Positions 43,731-55,499 of a stretch of DNA of 64,000 bases are shown here, in pieces. The notes beneath the pieces were generated by a model. The model was not told the origin of the DNA. It saw nothing but the letters and a program-made list of their open reading frames with translations, and searched no databases. A program made the position numbers and the translations under genes. Source of the DNA: Budorcas taxicolor (lineage: Eukaryota > Chordata > Mammalia > Artiodactyla > Bovidae); contig NC_068925.1 in assembly GCF_023091745.1 (NCBI RefSeq), forward strand, positions 75,147,085 through 75,211,084. The letters are read 5' to 3'. The first letter of the stretch is position 1. Each line of letters opens with the position of its first letter.

Positions 43731-45067
43731 GAAAATTGGTACTAATAAGCCAAATAGGTTAAGCTAGTAAAAATAGGTTTTAATTTTATAATATAGCATA
43801 AACATGAAAATACTCAAGCATATGAGAATTAATTTCTGAATGCCTAGAAGTAAAAGGAATCTTTAATGTGAGACATGTTCAGCGGGTAAAGGTTTCTAAT
43901 TTTAGGTTGAATTCCCTTTGTGAGTAACTCAGAACATTCAGAGACAGGCCTGCGTCAAGCCTTTGTACTCCCTCTGATCACATGTGTGTCGCCTACCACG
44001 ATGGATTTGTCACCAAATCCACATGATGAAAACTGGACTCAGTTAGGCTTTGCTGGCAGTCCTGACATTGGTCCCATCCAGGCCTTGAGGAGGGACACAG
44101 GCGCCTCTGTCATCTTGTTGCTTCAACCATTTCTTTCTTTGGGCAAATGGATATGAAGATTGTGAAAACCCTGCATGGAATATGGAATAATGGCTTTTAA
44201 CTCCTTGACTAAAAATGACGACAGCTAACATTTGGAAAAAAATAATTACCAATGTTTAGGGTTTTCTAGCCCAGTTGCCCTCTTTGTCTCTTTTCACCCA
44301 ACCCCCAAACCTTTGACTCTGGATGCTTCTATGTAATCTAAGCTCACGAGAGAGCAAGAGTGTTGTTCTTACTAGGGATATGCTGTGCGGATTGGTGGTG
44401 GGGGGGGGTGGGTGGGTTTGAATGCTGTCTGTCCTTTTCCAGCATTAAATACATTCTGATTCTATCTAGAGGCTGAGGTTGGATTAGTAATACTGGAATG
44501 AATTAATACAAAAAAGAATTGTAGTCAGTCCCCAGTAACTTATACTTCAAAATAAAAATGTTATGCCTTTGTTAGGAAGCGGCACGTAACTTCTGACTTT
44601 TCCAATCCTGACTGCTTCAATACTTTTAAAAAAAAAAAAAAAACCAAATAGCAAATTCTTCCTGATCTTCATGTCCCCTCCAATCTAGCTTATTGTTTCC
44701 TGGTACTGCTGGTAACTTGAGCACAGATGTATTCTGCCTGTCTAGTGGTAAAGATGTGTAGTAGGAGGACCCATAGCTGTCCGTGGTTTCCGTGTGTCTG
44801 GAATACTTGAGCTGCTTCCTTGACCTCTTTCCCACCGTAACCCCATCACCTGGGTTGACCTCCAGACCTCTTGTTTTCTGTCTTCAGATTCAACTCTCCT
44901 TTCCAGTTTGCTGCCAAGTTGCAGCTCCATTACTTGATGGCAAAGTCCATGGTGGTAGACACCAATTCTTCTAATTATACTTCACGAGATTCTGCTTCTA
45001 CAACACCATTTTGAATTTCTTTTCTGTAGAAGCTTTAAACCAGTTGAGCACCATTGTAGGAGGGTAT
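43731..45067. other. Unassigned stretch with G-rich run
   Basis: No repeat recognised. A G-rich run lies at 44394-44416 and a poly-A run at 44629-44643. Open frames are short and overlap on both strands. Confidence 0.4.
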
Positions 45068-45705
45068 GGTATGGGAGAAACCAAGAACTTCGGGGTTTGA
45101 CAGACCTGGGCTCGAATGCTGCCTCTAGCTTCAGCACTGTGATCTCGAGGAACGCATTAGTTTTCTACGGCTGCTGTAACAAGTTACTACAACCTTAGTG
45201 GCTTGAAAGAAACCTGTTCTCTCACAGTTCTGGAATCTAAAAGTTACAATCAATGTGTTGGCAGAACTCTGGTTCCTACAGAGGCTCTGGCTGCCCAGCA
45301 GTCCTTGGCTTGTGGCCACATCACTCCAGTCTCTAGCTCTGTGCTCATGTTCTCTTTTCCCTTCTCTGGGTGTCTTCTCTGTGTAACTATTTCACAAGGA
45401 TTCATGTGATTGCAAATAAGGCCCACTGGGGTGACCTAGGACAAGCTCCTCCTCTCAAGTTTCTTAGCTTAAACTCATCATTTCCCATGTAAGAAATTCA
45501 CTCTTTTGCCATAGAAGGAAATGTTCACCGATCCAGGAATTTAGGACATAGGTCTATCTGTCTGGGAGCCACCACCTAATTCACTTAAGCAAGTTATAGC
45601 ACCTCACTTTCCACAGACATAAGAGTAAGAGGAACTAACTCACAGACTGGAAGAAATAATTAAAATAAAAGGGCTCAGTAAATGGTAACTGAATTATTAG
45701 TGAAT
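45068..45705 (+). mobile_element. MIR SINE split by an MLT1-type LTR
   Basis: The left part TTTGACAGACCTGGGCTCGA, ATGCTGCCTCTAGCTTCAGC (to about 45150) and right part CACTTAAGCAAGTTATAGCA, GGGCTCAGTAAATGG (from about 45580) are consecutive MIR segments. Confidence 0.7.
45151..45579 (-). mobile_element. MLT1-type (ERVL-MaLR) LTR, antisense
   Basis: CATTAGTTTTCTACGGCTGC, TGTAACAAGTTACTACAACC, CTCACAGTTCTGGAATCTAA, GGCTTGTGGCCACATCACTC and GCAAATAAGGCCCACTGGGG follow the antisense order of an MLT1-like LTR, as at 5712-6172. Confidence 0.75.
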
Positions 45706-46204
45706 TATTATTAATTAATATAATTAACAATTGTTAATGAATCAACAATAACACTTATCTCCAAGAGCCCACACATATTTCTGGAATATAAACTGTATCA
45801 GTCCCCAATTGTCCCATGTCCTAATCCAGTTATGTTTCAAAATCTTCTGCCTGCAAGCCCTGTCTCACTCAGTCCTAGGCTAGCTATTTAGAAGCTGTGC
45901 CCAAGATAACAAGAAACACCTCTAGGTTCATTTTCCTAGTTTCTTGAAATGGATTTAGTTTGCTGGTTATTCTATTAATAGTAGCAATTGCAAGATACCT
46001 GTTATCTAACTAACCCGTTCTTGTCTATGCCTTTTGGCCTTGGTCACTCTCTTAGCCTTCAGTGTCTGCAGTGGGTTATGACCAGAGCTGGTCTCTGCCA
46101 GTCTCTTTCCTGAGACACGAAACTACTTCTCTGTGGCCTCCACCTGCCTTGCAGAGATAAGCACTTAGCCTCTTTCCCAGACCTTTTTGAGTGCTCTCTC
46201 TCCG
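45706..46204. other. Unassigned non-coding stretch
   Basis: AT-rich at 45690-45760; no repeat or exon recognised. Confidence 0.4.
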
Positions 46205-46643
46205 TCTTTTCCAGTAGTCATGTGTGGATGTGAGAGTTGGACTATAAAGAAAGCTGAGCGCTGAAGAATTGATGCTACTGAGCTGTGGTGTTGGAGAAGA
46301 CTCTCGAGAGTCCTTTGGACTGCAAGGGGATCCAACCAGTCCATCCTAAAGGAAATCAGTCCTGAATATTCATTGAAAGGACTGATGCTGAAGCTGAAAC
46401 TCCAACACTTTGGCCCCCTGATACGAAGAACTGACTTACTGGAAAAGACCCTGATGCTGGGAAAGATTGAAGGTGGGAGGAGAAGGGGACAACAGAGGAC
46501 GAGATGGTTGGATGGCATCACTGACTCAACGGACATGAATCTGAGCAAGCTCTGGGAGTTGGTGATGGACGGGGAAGCCTGGTGTGCTACAGTCCATGGG
46601 GTCACAAAGAGTCGGACACGATTGAGCAACTGCCGAACTGAAC
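46205..46643 (+). mobile_element. BovB 3' third
   Basis: Starts TCTTTTCCAGTAGTCATGTG (the FPVVMYGCESW region), passes through GATCCAACCAGTCCATCCTA and AAGACCCTGATGCTGGGAAA, and ends GTCGGACACGATTGAGCAAC and GAACTGAAC. The 212-codon minus-strand open frame 46165-46803 is its antisense shadow plus flank. Confidence 0.93.
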
Positions 46644-46839
46644 TCTCTGCATCTGAGTCATTCCCTGACTCATCTGTCCATTCCAATTCTCTACACCAGC
46701 TGCTTTCCTCCCACTGCACCTGAGTCACTTCGTCCCTCACCCACCTCCCATCCTCTGCAGCCACGGCATATGCTCCCGTGGAAGCCCCATCCTCTTTTAT
46801 CACTATCCTTTCCCTTGCACAATCTTATTTTACTGGGAT

Positions 46840-47100
46840 GCACTGTCTGCCTTGTCTATCTTGTTACTCTTAGTCCTTGAAAATTAGGAACTCTTTCCCA
46901 TAGGGGTAGATGTGTCTCCCCTATGCCTCCACCTTGGCTTTGATATTGTACCATGCTTATTATTATTATTATTTAGCAAGCTTATCTTCCCTAAGAAGCA
47001 GTGAGCTTCTCGAGGTTGAGATAACATCTTTTCATATCATTGGCTGCTAGCTCAGTGCCTCAAGATATTAAGTACTCAAAGAAGGACTATTGAATGGCAC
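46840..47100 (+). mobile_element. L2 LINE 3' end (diverged)
   Basis: AGCAGTGAGCTTCTCGAGGT, CTAGCTCAGTGCCTCAAGAT and ATTAAGTACTCAAAGAAGGA resemble the sense L2 terminus. An (ATT)n stretch lies at 46961-46973. Confidence 0.6.
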
Positions 47101-47654
47101 TTCTGTCAAGAACTATTGTCCCCCTGATGTCTGGATGCTGAAATCTTTGAATTAGACCCTCTTCAACAGACAACAGGCCCTGATTGTCCTTTAGAGCTCT
47201 AATTCAAGTTGTTTCAGATCTCCAAGACACTCTTAAAGACCTCCTCTGCCATCATAGCCAATTTTTGTTCTTAGACCCATCTTGGGCCAATCCAAACAGG
47301 TTTCCATGTCTATTCTTCTTGTTGGAGGCTCTTAGGATATGCTAAAGTAGGTCTGTGATGCATTTGACAAACCAAGACCTTTAGGAAGTGAAATTCACCA
47401 ATCTAGCTAAGCACACTCAGCCAGGAATGAGTGTGCATTCTCATGCATTCCCTGTGCTCTTCTAGATTCAGAAATGAATCTTATTTTTACTGTTTTTACT
47501 AAAAATAGCACAGCACTTCACCATTTACAAAAGCACTTTCCATATATTATGTCAGTTGAGCCCCACATTAACCCTGGTAATTAAGTCTTTTTCTCTTTTT
47601 CTCTTCTTCGTCCTCCTCCTACTCTGTCTCTCTCTTTTCCAAAAAAGGACCATG
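47101..47654. other. Unassigned stretch
   Basis: No exon recognised. About 47515-47590 may be a diverged antisense MIR-like patch. Confidence 0.4.
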
Positions 47655-47775
47655 GTGGAAGGTCATGGTATCAGAACTAAATGGACTTAGGTTGGGTTTC
47701 ACCTCTGTTAGTTGCTAGTTGACTGTATTTGGGAAAATCAGTTCATCTCTCTGAGGTTCAGGATTCCTAAGCAGC
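47655..47775 (+). mobile_element. MIR SINE (diverged)
   Basis: ATGGACTTAGGTTGGGTTTC, GGAAAATCAGTTCATCTCTC and TGAGGTTCAGGATTCCTAAG follow the sense MIR order. Confidence 0.65.
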
Positions 47776-48104
47776 AGAATATTTTAACCATACTGATTTG
47801 AAACTGCCATTTGACTTCATCATTTAAATTTAAGAGATAGTTTAATCTTGCAGTAAATTTGAAATGGAAAAAAAATAGTGCTAATGAAAATGGGAAAAAT
47901 TATGAATGATCAAATGGTGCAATATAGGACATTGAGCAAAGAATTAAATTGACTTAATGGAGTTTGCTAAGAAAATACTTCCTCCACAGACATTTATTGA
48001 AGTTAGCATCACTGTAATTAAAATGTTTGTGTTTAAAATGTACTTGGGGGACAAATGGGGTCAAGATGGTGAGCACAAATAGCCGGGTCCCTGATGATCA
48101 CAAT

Positions 48105-48240
48105 AATAATTGTAATAACTCTTATTGAGCATTATTTCAAGAGCTTTGCATGCCATATCATTTAATCACCATGAATGTCCAGGAGGTGGGGAGGTTGTTT
48201 GGCTCCATTTAATGACAAGGAAACCAGGTCTGGTGCGTGC
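48105..48240 (-). mobile_element. MIR SINE, antisense
   Basis: CTCTTATTGAGCATTATTTC, GCATGCCATATCATTTAATC and CATTTAATGACAAGGAAACC form the reversed MIR. Confidence 0.7.
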
Positions 48241-48289
48241 TGTATAGCATTTACACACATCACCATGATCCCCACCACCACCATCATCA

Positions 48290-48815
48290 TTTCAACACCT
48301 CCAAGCTGATGTCTCATAGTTTCCCAGTACCATCAGGACTAAACTCTTTGCCAGGGCCTACATGTCCCTACCGCATCTGTTTCCTAGCTTCTTTCCCATC
48401 TTTCTTCCCTTCTCCATGCTCATCCGTATTTGTTTGTCTCAGCTCTTACAAAATAACCACACTCCTGCCCTGCCCCTTTTGGTCCTACTTATGAAATATT
48501 CATTCCCACATAGGTTCATGGTTCCCTCCACCCTCCACTCATTAGTTAAGTTCCACTTTCAGGAAGGATTATTCCCCTCAATCCTGTCTTCAGTAAACAC
48601 CCCACCTTGTTTTTCTCTGCTTATTCTGCTTTTTCCCACTGTGTGGGTCATATGTGAAACTTTTATCGCTATATCACCTATCGGACGATAATTGCAATGA
48701 AGGCAGTGATTATCTCTATATTACCCACTGTTTTATTTCTAGGGCCGTGTCTAGGACAGTGTCTGCCATCCAGTAAGTGCTCAATAAATATTATTTGAAT
48801 AAATGATGAGGTAAA
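48290..48815 (+). mobile_element. L2 LINE 3' end
   Basis: The terminus is clear: CTAGGACAGTGTCTGCCATC, CAGTAAGTGCTCAATAAATA, TTATTTGAATAAATGATG. Upstream C/T-rich text fits the L2 3' coding end. The + open frames at 48237-48691 lie inside it and are not genes. Confidence 0.8.
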
Positions 48816-51800
48816 ATGATGTGAGTTCTTTACACACAAACATGTTTCTGAGTGCTTGCTCTTTGCTAGCTACTTCAGTGGTTTGTCCAGGAGCCTGACC
48901 GCCCAGCTTTACTGTGTCAGTGGCCCTGCCTAGGCGTTCTGCTCACCTTAAAGAGGATTTTCATCCAAGCCTTGTACTCTCACCAGCCAGCCTTCTTCCC
49001 TTCTTGTCTTTAGCTCCAACCTCCCACTCTGAGAATGACACAGCTGACTGTGTACTGAGAAAATTGTCACTCCCGTGGAAGTCCTTTTCTGGGTGGGGCC
49101 GTGGTGTTTTATTTGCTGAATGGACTTTCATGTTTGGATTATGGGAATAATTTCTGGGGTCTGCAGAACATGTAAACAGCTTATACCTCTGGAAGGAAGA
49201 CTGAGGACGCAGCAGATAGAGGCCAGCTTTCCAACAGGCATGTCTGTGGCATCAGTCCAGGCACTGGATGTTTGCTGCATCAGAGATTGCCCATCTCATT
49301 CTTACTGACAGATGTTGCACACCTCATAGTATGTAGTACGTTCAGTCTCCCAGGCAGAAACTGATCACAATTGAATGACCAGGAAGTTGGATTTACATTG
49401 CTTGCAAAAACAGCCACCTTTTCTCTTGAGATTAAAAGAGAGGGAGAGAAGGAATAGGACATGCCAATGTTCAGGGAGAGGGATGAAGGTGAATGAGAAG
49501 AAAAAAGTCCAATATTGATTAGAATAAAAAATATTGAAAATAGACAAAGATCCTTTATTCTTCTGAGGAAGGTAAGAAATCAGAATTTTTTTTTTAATGG
49601 CAGCCTTAAATTGAAGGAAAAGAGGCATGGTGGAATTAAAAAATAGCCTAGCAACCCTTACTTTGGGTTCTGAAATATTTATTGGTGTAAGTGAAATCAT
49701 AAAGGAAGGAATAGAGAAGAAGAAAAAAAAAAAACAATGATCCCTTAAATCAACAAGAGAAATGCAGCCCAGGCCCTGAATGGAGTTTTGGCTTTTAAGT
49801 TCATTGTGTCAATATCATCTTTAAACAGATTCCTTCTTATCTGACCCAGAAGCTGTATTTTAAAAGTGAACTGGTCTCAGATTAATTGTCTGCACTTCCA
49901 TTGGGATAACTTTAGTCTCTCAAGCACTCACCAATATTTTTGTATCACTAACCAACCACTGGGTGGGGCAAAGTGCAGAAATAACGGAAATCAAAGGAAA
50001 TGGAGGAAACATCTAAGACAGTCTTGGGAGGCAAAGGCAGATTTGCAGGAATGACACTGGAATTAACCGAGGGGTGTCAAGAAAGAAGGCAGTTAGAGAA
50101 AAAGATGAAGATCAGGGAAAGAACCTACAAGGAATAACAAGGCTGCAGGAATAAAGGACTTTATTTCTATTCCTTTAGGTGTAGGCGGATGATCTACAAT
50201 CCTATAGATCTGCATTACCTTAGATCCTTTGACATTAAAAAAAAAAATGATGAAATACATTTAATCAGTTTTTTTTGTGCAGAGCTTCTTTGAGAAGTTT
50301 TCAGGATATCATAGATATTTTCTATGTATAAGGTAGTTTGTTTTGAAAAGCTGATCCAACAGGGGACCCTTATCACTACATAAAAATATATTACTTACGT
50401 TTTATGTCTCTCTCTTTAAATTAAGATATGAGCGTAAATGGGGACAGCTTCCGTATATTTCAGTGACTTAACACATAAAAAAAATTCTTTGATGTATTAT
50501 TTTGAACCCTGATCTGTCTGACTCTGTTTTTCGGTTTGTTGTGTTTTATTATTTCACACTGCCTAACAAATATCTAATATCTGCACTCAGGGTCATTTTT
50601 GTTGAGAAATGAGACCTGGGACATTTAATGGCTCTCAGATTATAACCCTTGTGTGTCTCCATAACGGTTTTATAAGGTTTTTATACATGTTAACATGCCA
50701 GCCAAACAGGAAAAGCAAAACAAAACATCATTGAACTTGTGCTCTGCGTGGTTGTGAGTCTGTAGCGGGAAGAGAAATGCACTGTCTACCCTGCAGCTTG
50801 TGTAAAACAGGCCAACACTGTTTCTGTCCCTGTGATGGGAAAGAAGCCAATGAGCCTTATTTTGGTCAAGTCTCTTTCATCCCAGGGAATGGCTACTTGG
50901 ACCACAGGTAGAATCTGATCTAATGGCCTCCAATACCTAGAGTAGTCCAAGGCTTTTAGCATTTCTTGACAAAGAGAGAGGTGCTGGGTCAATCAGATTC
51001 TCTTCCTCCAGAATGCAAATTGAGAAATACTGTGGGATCTAGCAGGGTTGGGAGTACAGTGGTCAGGTAGAAGCTAAAAGTACCAGAAAACAGAAATAAT
51101 AAGTATGAAGGAGCAAAGAGGCAGTTTCCTGTAAAGAGGTGCATTTAAAAAAATGAGCAAGTCAGTAGGAGGAGAATAAAACAAATGCACAGAAGAAAAA
51201 GGGATCACAAGAAAGTGGTCAGGGAGCCCTGGAGGAAGAACCAGCAAGTCCAAGAACTGCATTATCTTAAGGTATTTTGAGTGAATTTATTTTTTCCATA
51301 CCCCCTCCCCGCTCCCGCCAAAAAAAGAGAAGCTAAGCTTAAATAATACAAAGGTGATTGGGGCAGAAGTTACATAAGTTGTTACCTCAAATAAAGGCCC
51401 CAAATTTCAAACATGCTTTGAGCTAGAGCAACAGTGGTCTCCAGAGCAATGGATCTCACTGTGGTTCCCTGATTCTTGATTGGTTTGGAGTTGTAGCAGT
51501 CAAGGAAAGCCATACCATGCAGTCAGGAAAGTAGAAATCAGTCTAGGTATTTCTAACAGATAACATTTTATTCAGGGACTTTGTTACAAAATTGTAAGTA
51601 TCAAAGAAGCAAAGAGGGTGAAGAAGTGATGACTTAATCTTGTGCTGAAGAAACAGGATAGGCAATGGTGTTATTTAGAGCTCTGACATGCAGGTTGCTG
51701 AAGCTGCTCTGGCACCACTTCGCAGGACCCCTAAAGCATGGACATCACCCCAAGTTGTATTAACTTAAGAATCTGTTTATAGAATTTGCTCTCCATGACA

Positions 51801-51903
51801 TGCCTTTCAATAGAATAATCATCCTGATGCTGATAACCTAATTCAAACAAGGCACCAAAAGTCCTTGTGCCAAGATCTTCTCTAAGAATGAAAGTGTTCT
51901 GAT
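48816..51903. other. Repeat-poor unassigned stretch
   Basis: About 3.1 kb without a recognised repeat, apart from A-runs (49724-49735, 50237-50248). Open frames up to 111 codons (49365-49700, minus) lie in A/T-rich sequence and show no domain. No exon supported. Confidence 0.4.
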
Positions 51904-51916
51904 AATTTTGTGACTG

Positions 51917-52184
51917 CTGCTGCTAAGTCACTTCAGTCGTGTCCGACTCTCTGAGACCCCATAGACAGCAGCCCACCAGAATCCCCCGTCCCTGGGATTC
52001 TCCAGGCAAGAACATTGGAGTGGGTTGCCATTTCCTTCTCCAATGCATGAAAGTGAAAAGTGAAAGCAAAGTCGCTCAGTCGTGTCTGACCCTTAGTGAA
52101 CCCATGGATTGCAGCCTACCAGGCTCCTCTGTCCATGGGATCTTCCAGGCAAGAGTACTGGAGTGGGGTGCCATTGCCGTCTCC
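51917..52184 (-). mobile_element. Bov-A2 dimeric SINE, young, with 13-bp target-site duplication
   Basis: Two tandem BovB-derived units, joined by GCATGAAAGTGAAAAGTGAA, each carrying CGTGTC-type and CTGGAGTGGG-type segments, in antisense orientation with a GCTGCTGCTAAGTCACTTC tail. The exact 13-mer AATTTTGTGACTG flanks it at 51904-51916 and 52185-52197. Confidence 0.97.
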
Positions 52185-52197
52185 AATTTTGTGACTG

Positions 52198-53397
52198 ATG
52201 GCTTGTATTAAATTCCTTCTTTTAAACAGAAGCTGGCTTCTGTTTTCTTGACTGAATATTGACTTATAAACCCTCAATTTGATTATGGTTCAGCAGAGAG
52301 TCACCATGGGAGATTCACTGCCCTGGGAGAAAGTCTTTCCAGTAGCAAAAAAAGTAAACATTAAGTTTTAACACCAACAATTGTGAATCTGTAGATTATT
52401 AACTTAACTGGGGAAGATATTTCTTTTGTAAATAAGGCCTTCATTGGAAGACTCTTACATTTTTTTGGTAATGAATACATTTTCTTCCCTAAGCTATATG
52501 CTACTAAATATGAGATAACAAAACAGATAAACAAATTAGATTGCTCTTAAATCATCCATAGCCTTTACCCAGGATGCACTGAAGGATAGACACAAGTACA
52601 CTGACTAACGTGATGTGATGAGCATTGAACCAGTGGTTGCTTCCCATCACCACTTCTGTTAGAATTCTGTTATCTTCACCTAGGAACCCATCCACCACCT
52701 CCATCCACAGCCCCATCCACACCCCTGCACTCGGCAATGCTTCTGCTGGAGACACTGATGGAAACAAGTAAATAATGTATTCTGCCTTCCTTTGGCCTCC
52801 CAATCTTCTCCGATTCCTTATTCTGGCAGAATCCAATAATAACTATTTGGGAAAGAAGTCTAGGAAACATAGTCTACAGTCTTACTTTCCATTATTTACA
52901 AAGGAACTCAATGGTGTGTGAAAATGGAGCATAGAGCCAGCAGATGAATAATCAACTTGAGATAAAATAAAAAAAATTCCTTATAAACACTGACATTTGT
53001 GAATATTTAGCTTTTTTTTTTCATTATAGCAATCTACAACATAATGTTGGTTGCTTACCTCCTACTTAAAACTCCCCGTGTTTGTTATTCAGTCACATAT
53101 GGGATCTGGGCAAAAGGCCATGCCCATCTCTGGGGTGGTATCTGATGAGTCTAAGCTTGGCTTTCAGATCAGTTTTATCAGCAATAAGTTTATGGATAGG
53201 TATGTCAACCACTTCTAGTCAATAATACTACATGAAAAATTTGCTGGAGAAATATTTTCCTAGTTCTTTGAGAGAGATGAGAAGCTAGACTCTTTTTCAT
53301 CAGACATGTCCAAAAAAGCAAATAGCCATGCTTGCTACTCTCCAAGTATGACAGGGATCAGAATTAAAGTTGGTAGTGTAGGTGGACAAACAGATCT
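52198..53397. other. Unassigned non-coding stretch
   Basis: AT-rich, no repeat recognised. The 94-codon minus frame at 52552-52836 has no domain. Confidence 0.4.
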
Positions 53398-53411
53398 GCA
53401 AAGAACCAAGG

Positions 53412-53631
53412 GCATGTGTGCTAAGTCACTTCAGTCATGTCGGACTCTTTGTGACCCCATGAACTGTAGCCAATCAGGCTCTTCTATCCATGGGATTCTC
53501 CAGGTAAGAGTACTGGAGTGGGTTGCCATGCCCTCCTCCAGGGGATCTTCCCAACCCAGGGATTGAAACGTATCTCCTATGTCTCCTGCATTGCAGGCCC
53601 ATTCTTTATCACTGAGCCACTGGGGTAGCCC
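53412..53631 (-). mobile_element. Bov-tA SINE, antisense, with 11-bp target-site duplication
   Basis: CTAAGTCACTTCAGTCATGT, GGTTGCCATGCCCTCCTCCA, TTCCCAACCCAGGGATTGAA and TTATCACTGAGCCACTGGGG. GCAAAGAACCA flanks it at 53398-53408 and 53632-53642. Confidence 0.95.
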
Positions 53632-53924
53632 GCAAAGAACCAGGGTCCTTTATGAAATCACTAGGGCACTACGCCAATCAATCCTGATGTCCCACACCAC
53701 CCCTATATCACTTATTATATAAGTTAGTATATTTCCTTTTTGTTTAAACTGGTTTGAGTTGTTGAATTTTTTGTTACTTGCAGCTAAAATCCCCATAATA
53801 GCTATAAATATATTCCAAATTATCTCTATAATAATTCATTTTTTCCCTTTCCAATAGAACTTCCTAATGGGAAGTAAAGGGATAGAGTTGTATAGGTAGG
53901 ACATTAGAGATTGTATGTAACACT

Positions 53925-54260
53925 GTTCTGTGCGGTGCTTAGTTGCTCAGTCCTGTCTGACTCTTTGCGACCCCATGGGACTGTAGCCCGCCAGGCTCCT
54001 CCCTCCATGGGGAGTCTCCAGGCAAGAATACTGGAGTGGGTTGCCATGACCTCCTCCTCGGGGTCTTCCCAATATAGGGATCAAACCAAGGTCTCCTGCA
54101 CTGAGGCAGACCCTTTACCATCTGAGCCACGAGGGAAGTCCAAGAATACTGGAGTGGGTAGCCTGTCCCTTCTCTAGGGGATCTTCCTGACCCAGGAGTC
54201 AAACCAGGGTCTTCTGCATTGTAGGTGGATTCTTTACCAGTTGAACTACCAAGGAAGCTC
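53925..54260 (-). mobile_element. Composite Bov-tA with two tRNA heads, antisense
   Basis: A full antisense Bov-tA (TTAGTTGCTCAGTCCTGTCT to TTTACCATCTGAGCCACGAG) is followed directly by a second partial unit (AAGAATACTGGAGTGGGTAG to TTTACCAGTTGAACTACCAA). The whole lies between GTATGTAACACT at 53913-53924 and 54261-54272, so it inserted as one piece. It is about 336 bp, against about 210-220 for the other copies here. Confidence 0.93.
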
Positions 54261-54272
54261 GTATGTAACACT

Positions 54273-54786
54273 AACCAAACCTATATGACTGTGATCCATT
54301 ATGTCTACTGGTTAAACACAGTAACCAGTAGACTATGGTTTTTAACTAGTGGTTTATTATTAGGACATTTAGAGAGGATGCAAAATCTTACTCAGCTGAC
54401 AGACTGTTTAGCCAAGAGATGGACAAATTTGTGGCATAGCTCTCCTTGAGCTTCTTTGTGATACAGGAGATAGGTTCTTCCCTGTGGCTCTAGAGATTGA
54501 AACTAGGGAAAACTTGGTAAGGAGGCAAATTACAGTGGGCATCAGAAAATTATCATTATAGATTAAGGGCTGCTCAGAAATGGTTGTGGCTTCTTATAGA
54601 CTAGAAAGTGAATCCCTTCTCATTGGAGAGAATTAAGTAGAGAATGAATGTCACTCTGGGAGTGTTAATAAAGGAGAGTCATGTTGTGAGAGGGGTTAAA
54701 GACGATGATGTGTGAGTTCTTTCTAGTTCTAAAGTTCTTTCTAGTTCTAAGATTGAATGATTTAACTGCAACTGTAGTTACTATCA
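54273..54786. other. Unassigned non-coding stretch
   Basis: No repeat recognised. TTCTTTCTAGTTCTAA occurs twice, at about 54718-54733 and 54736-54751, a short tandem duplication. Confidence 0.5.
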
Positions 54787-55008
54787 GAGAAGGCAATGGC
54801 AACCCACTCCAGTATTCTTGCCTGGAAAATCTCATGGGCAGAGGAGCCTGGGAGGCTGCAGTCCATGGGGTCACCAAGAATCGGACACGACTAAGTGACT
54901 TCACTTTCACTTTTCACTTTCATGCACTGGAGAAGGAAATGGCAACCCACTCCAATTTTCTTGCCTGGAGAATCCCAGGAACGGCAGAGCCTGGTGGGCT
55001 GCTGTCTA
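54787..55008 (+). mobile_element. Bov-A2 dimeric SINE, 3' truncated
   Basis: GAGAAGGCAATGGCAACCCA, TCGGACACGACTAAGTGACT, TTCACTTTCACTTTTCACTT, then a second unit GAGAAGGAAATGGCAACCCA. The second unit stops at CTGGTGGGCTGCTGTCTACC. Confidence 0.93.
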
Positions 55009-55120
55009 CCACAGAGCCAATGAAAGGACAGTGCACACTGTCAGTCTCCCTAAAGAGGAACTACCAACAGACAGCTCACTTTCTTCATGATTTCAAGTTT
55101 AGACAATGCTGTATACTTCA

Positions 55121-55247
55121 GAGGGGCTCCCTAGGTTGTGCCAGTAGTAAAGAACCCACATGTCAATGCAGGGGGTGATAGAGACTGGGGTTCGATCCCT
55201 GGAGGAGGGCATGGCAACCCACTCTAGTATTCTTACCTGGAGAAAAT
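55121..55247 (+). mobile_element. Bov-tA SINE, 3' truncated
   Basis: GGGGCTCCCTAGGTTGTGCC, AGTAGTAAAGAACCCACATG, GGGGTTCGATCCCTGGAGGA, ATTCTTACCTGGAGAA, then unrelated sequence with a T-run at 55291-55306. Confidence 0.9.
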
Positions 55248-55499
55248 TTTTTGTCTTGGGGAGAAAGTTGAACTTATTAAGTAAAATAAGATTTTTTTTT
55301 TTTTTTAGATTTTCACGGGCTTCTGTTACACTCAGTGTCCCGCATCTATTCCAGGAATGAGGGCAAGTTGGCAGAAACCACACCACAAACAGAGAATATA
55401 CACAAAGCCCAGGCAAACTGATGCCCACACCACATGAGGTATGCTTGGAAGTCAGCATAAGAGCAACAATTAAAATATCACAAGATGAGCTATAGACCC

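Noticed and set aside
46165..46803. 212-codon minus-strand open frame
   Set aside because: It is the antisense of a BovB copy plus flanks. The same antisense text recurs at 9679-10149, 15881-16507, 39503-40111 and 41916-42440, which is expected from the RT reading frame, not from a gene.
48237..48691. Two overlapping + frames of 85 and 109 codons as a gene
   Set aside because: They lie in an L2 3' region; C/T-rich composition explains the open frames.
50786..50992. 68-codon minus frame (proline- and leucine-containing) as a possible old retroviral fragment
   Set aside because: No motif of a known family could be identified and the surrounding sequence is unassigned.
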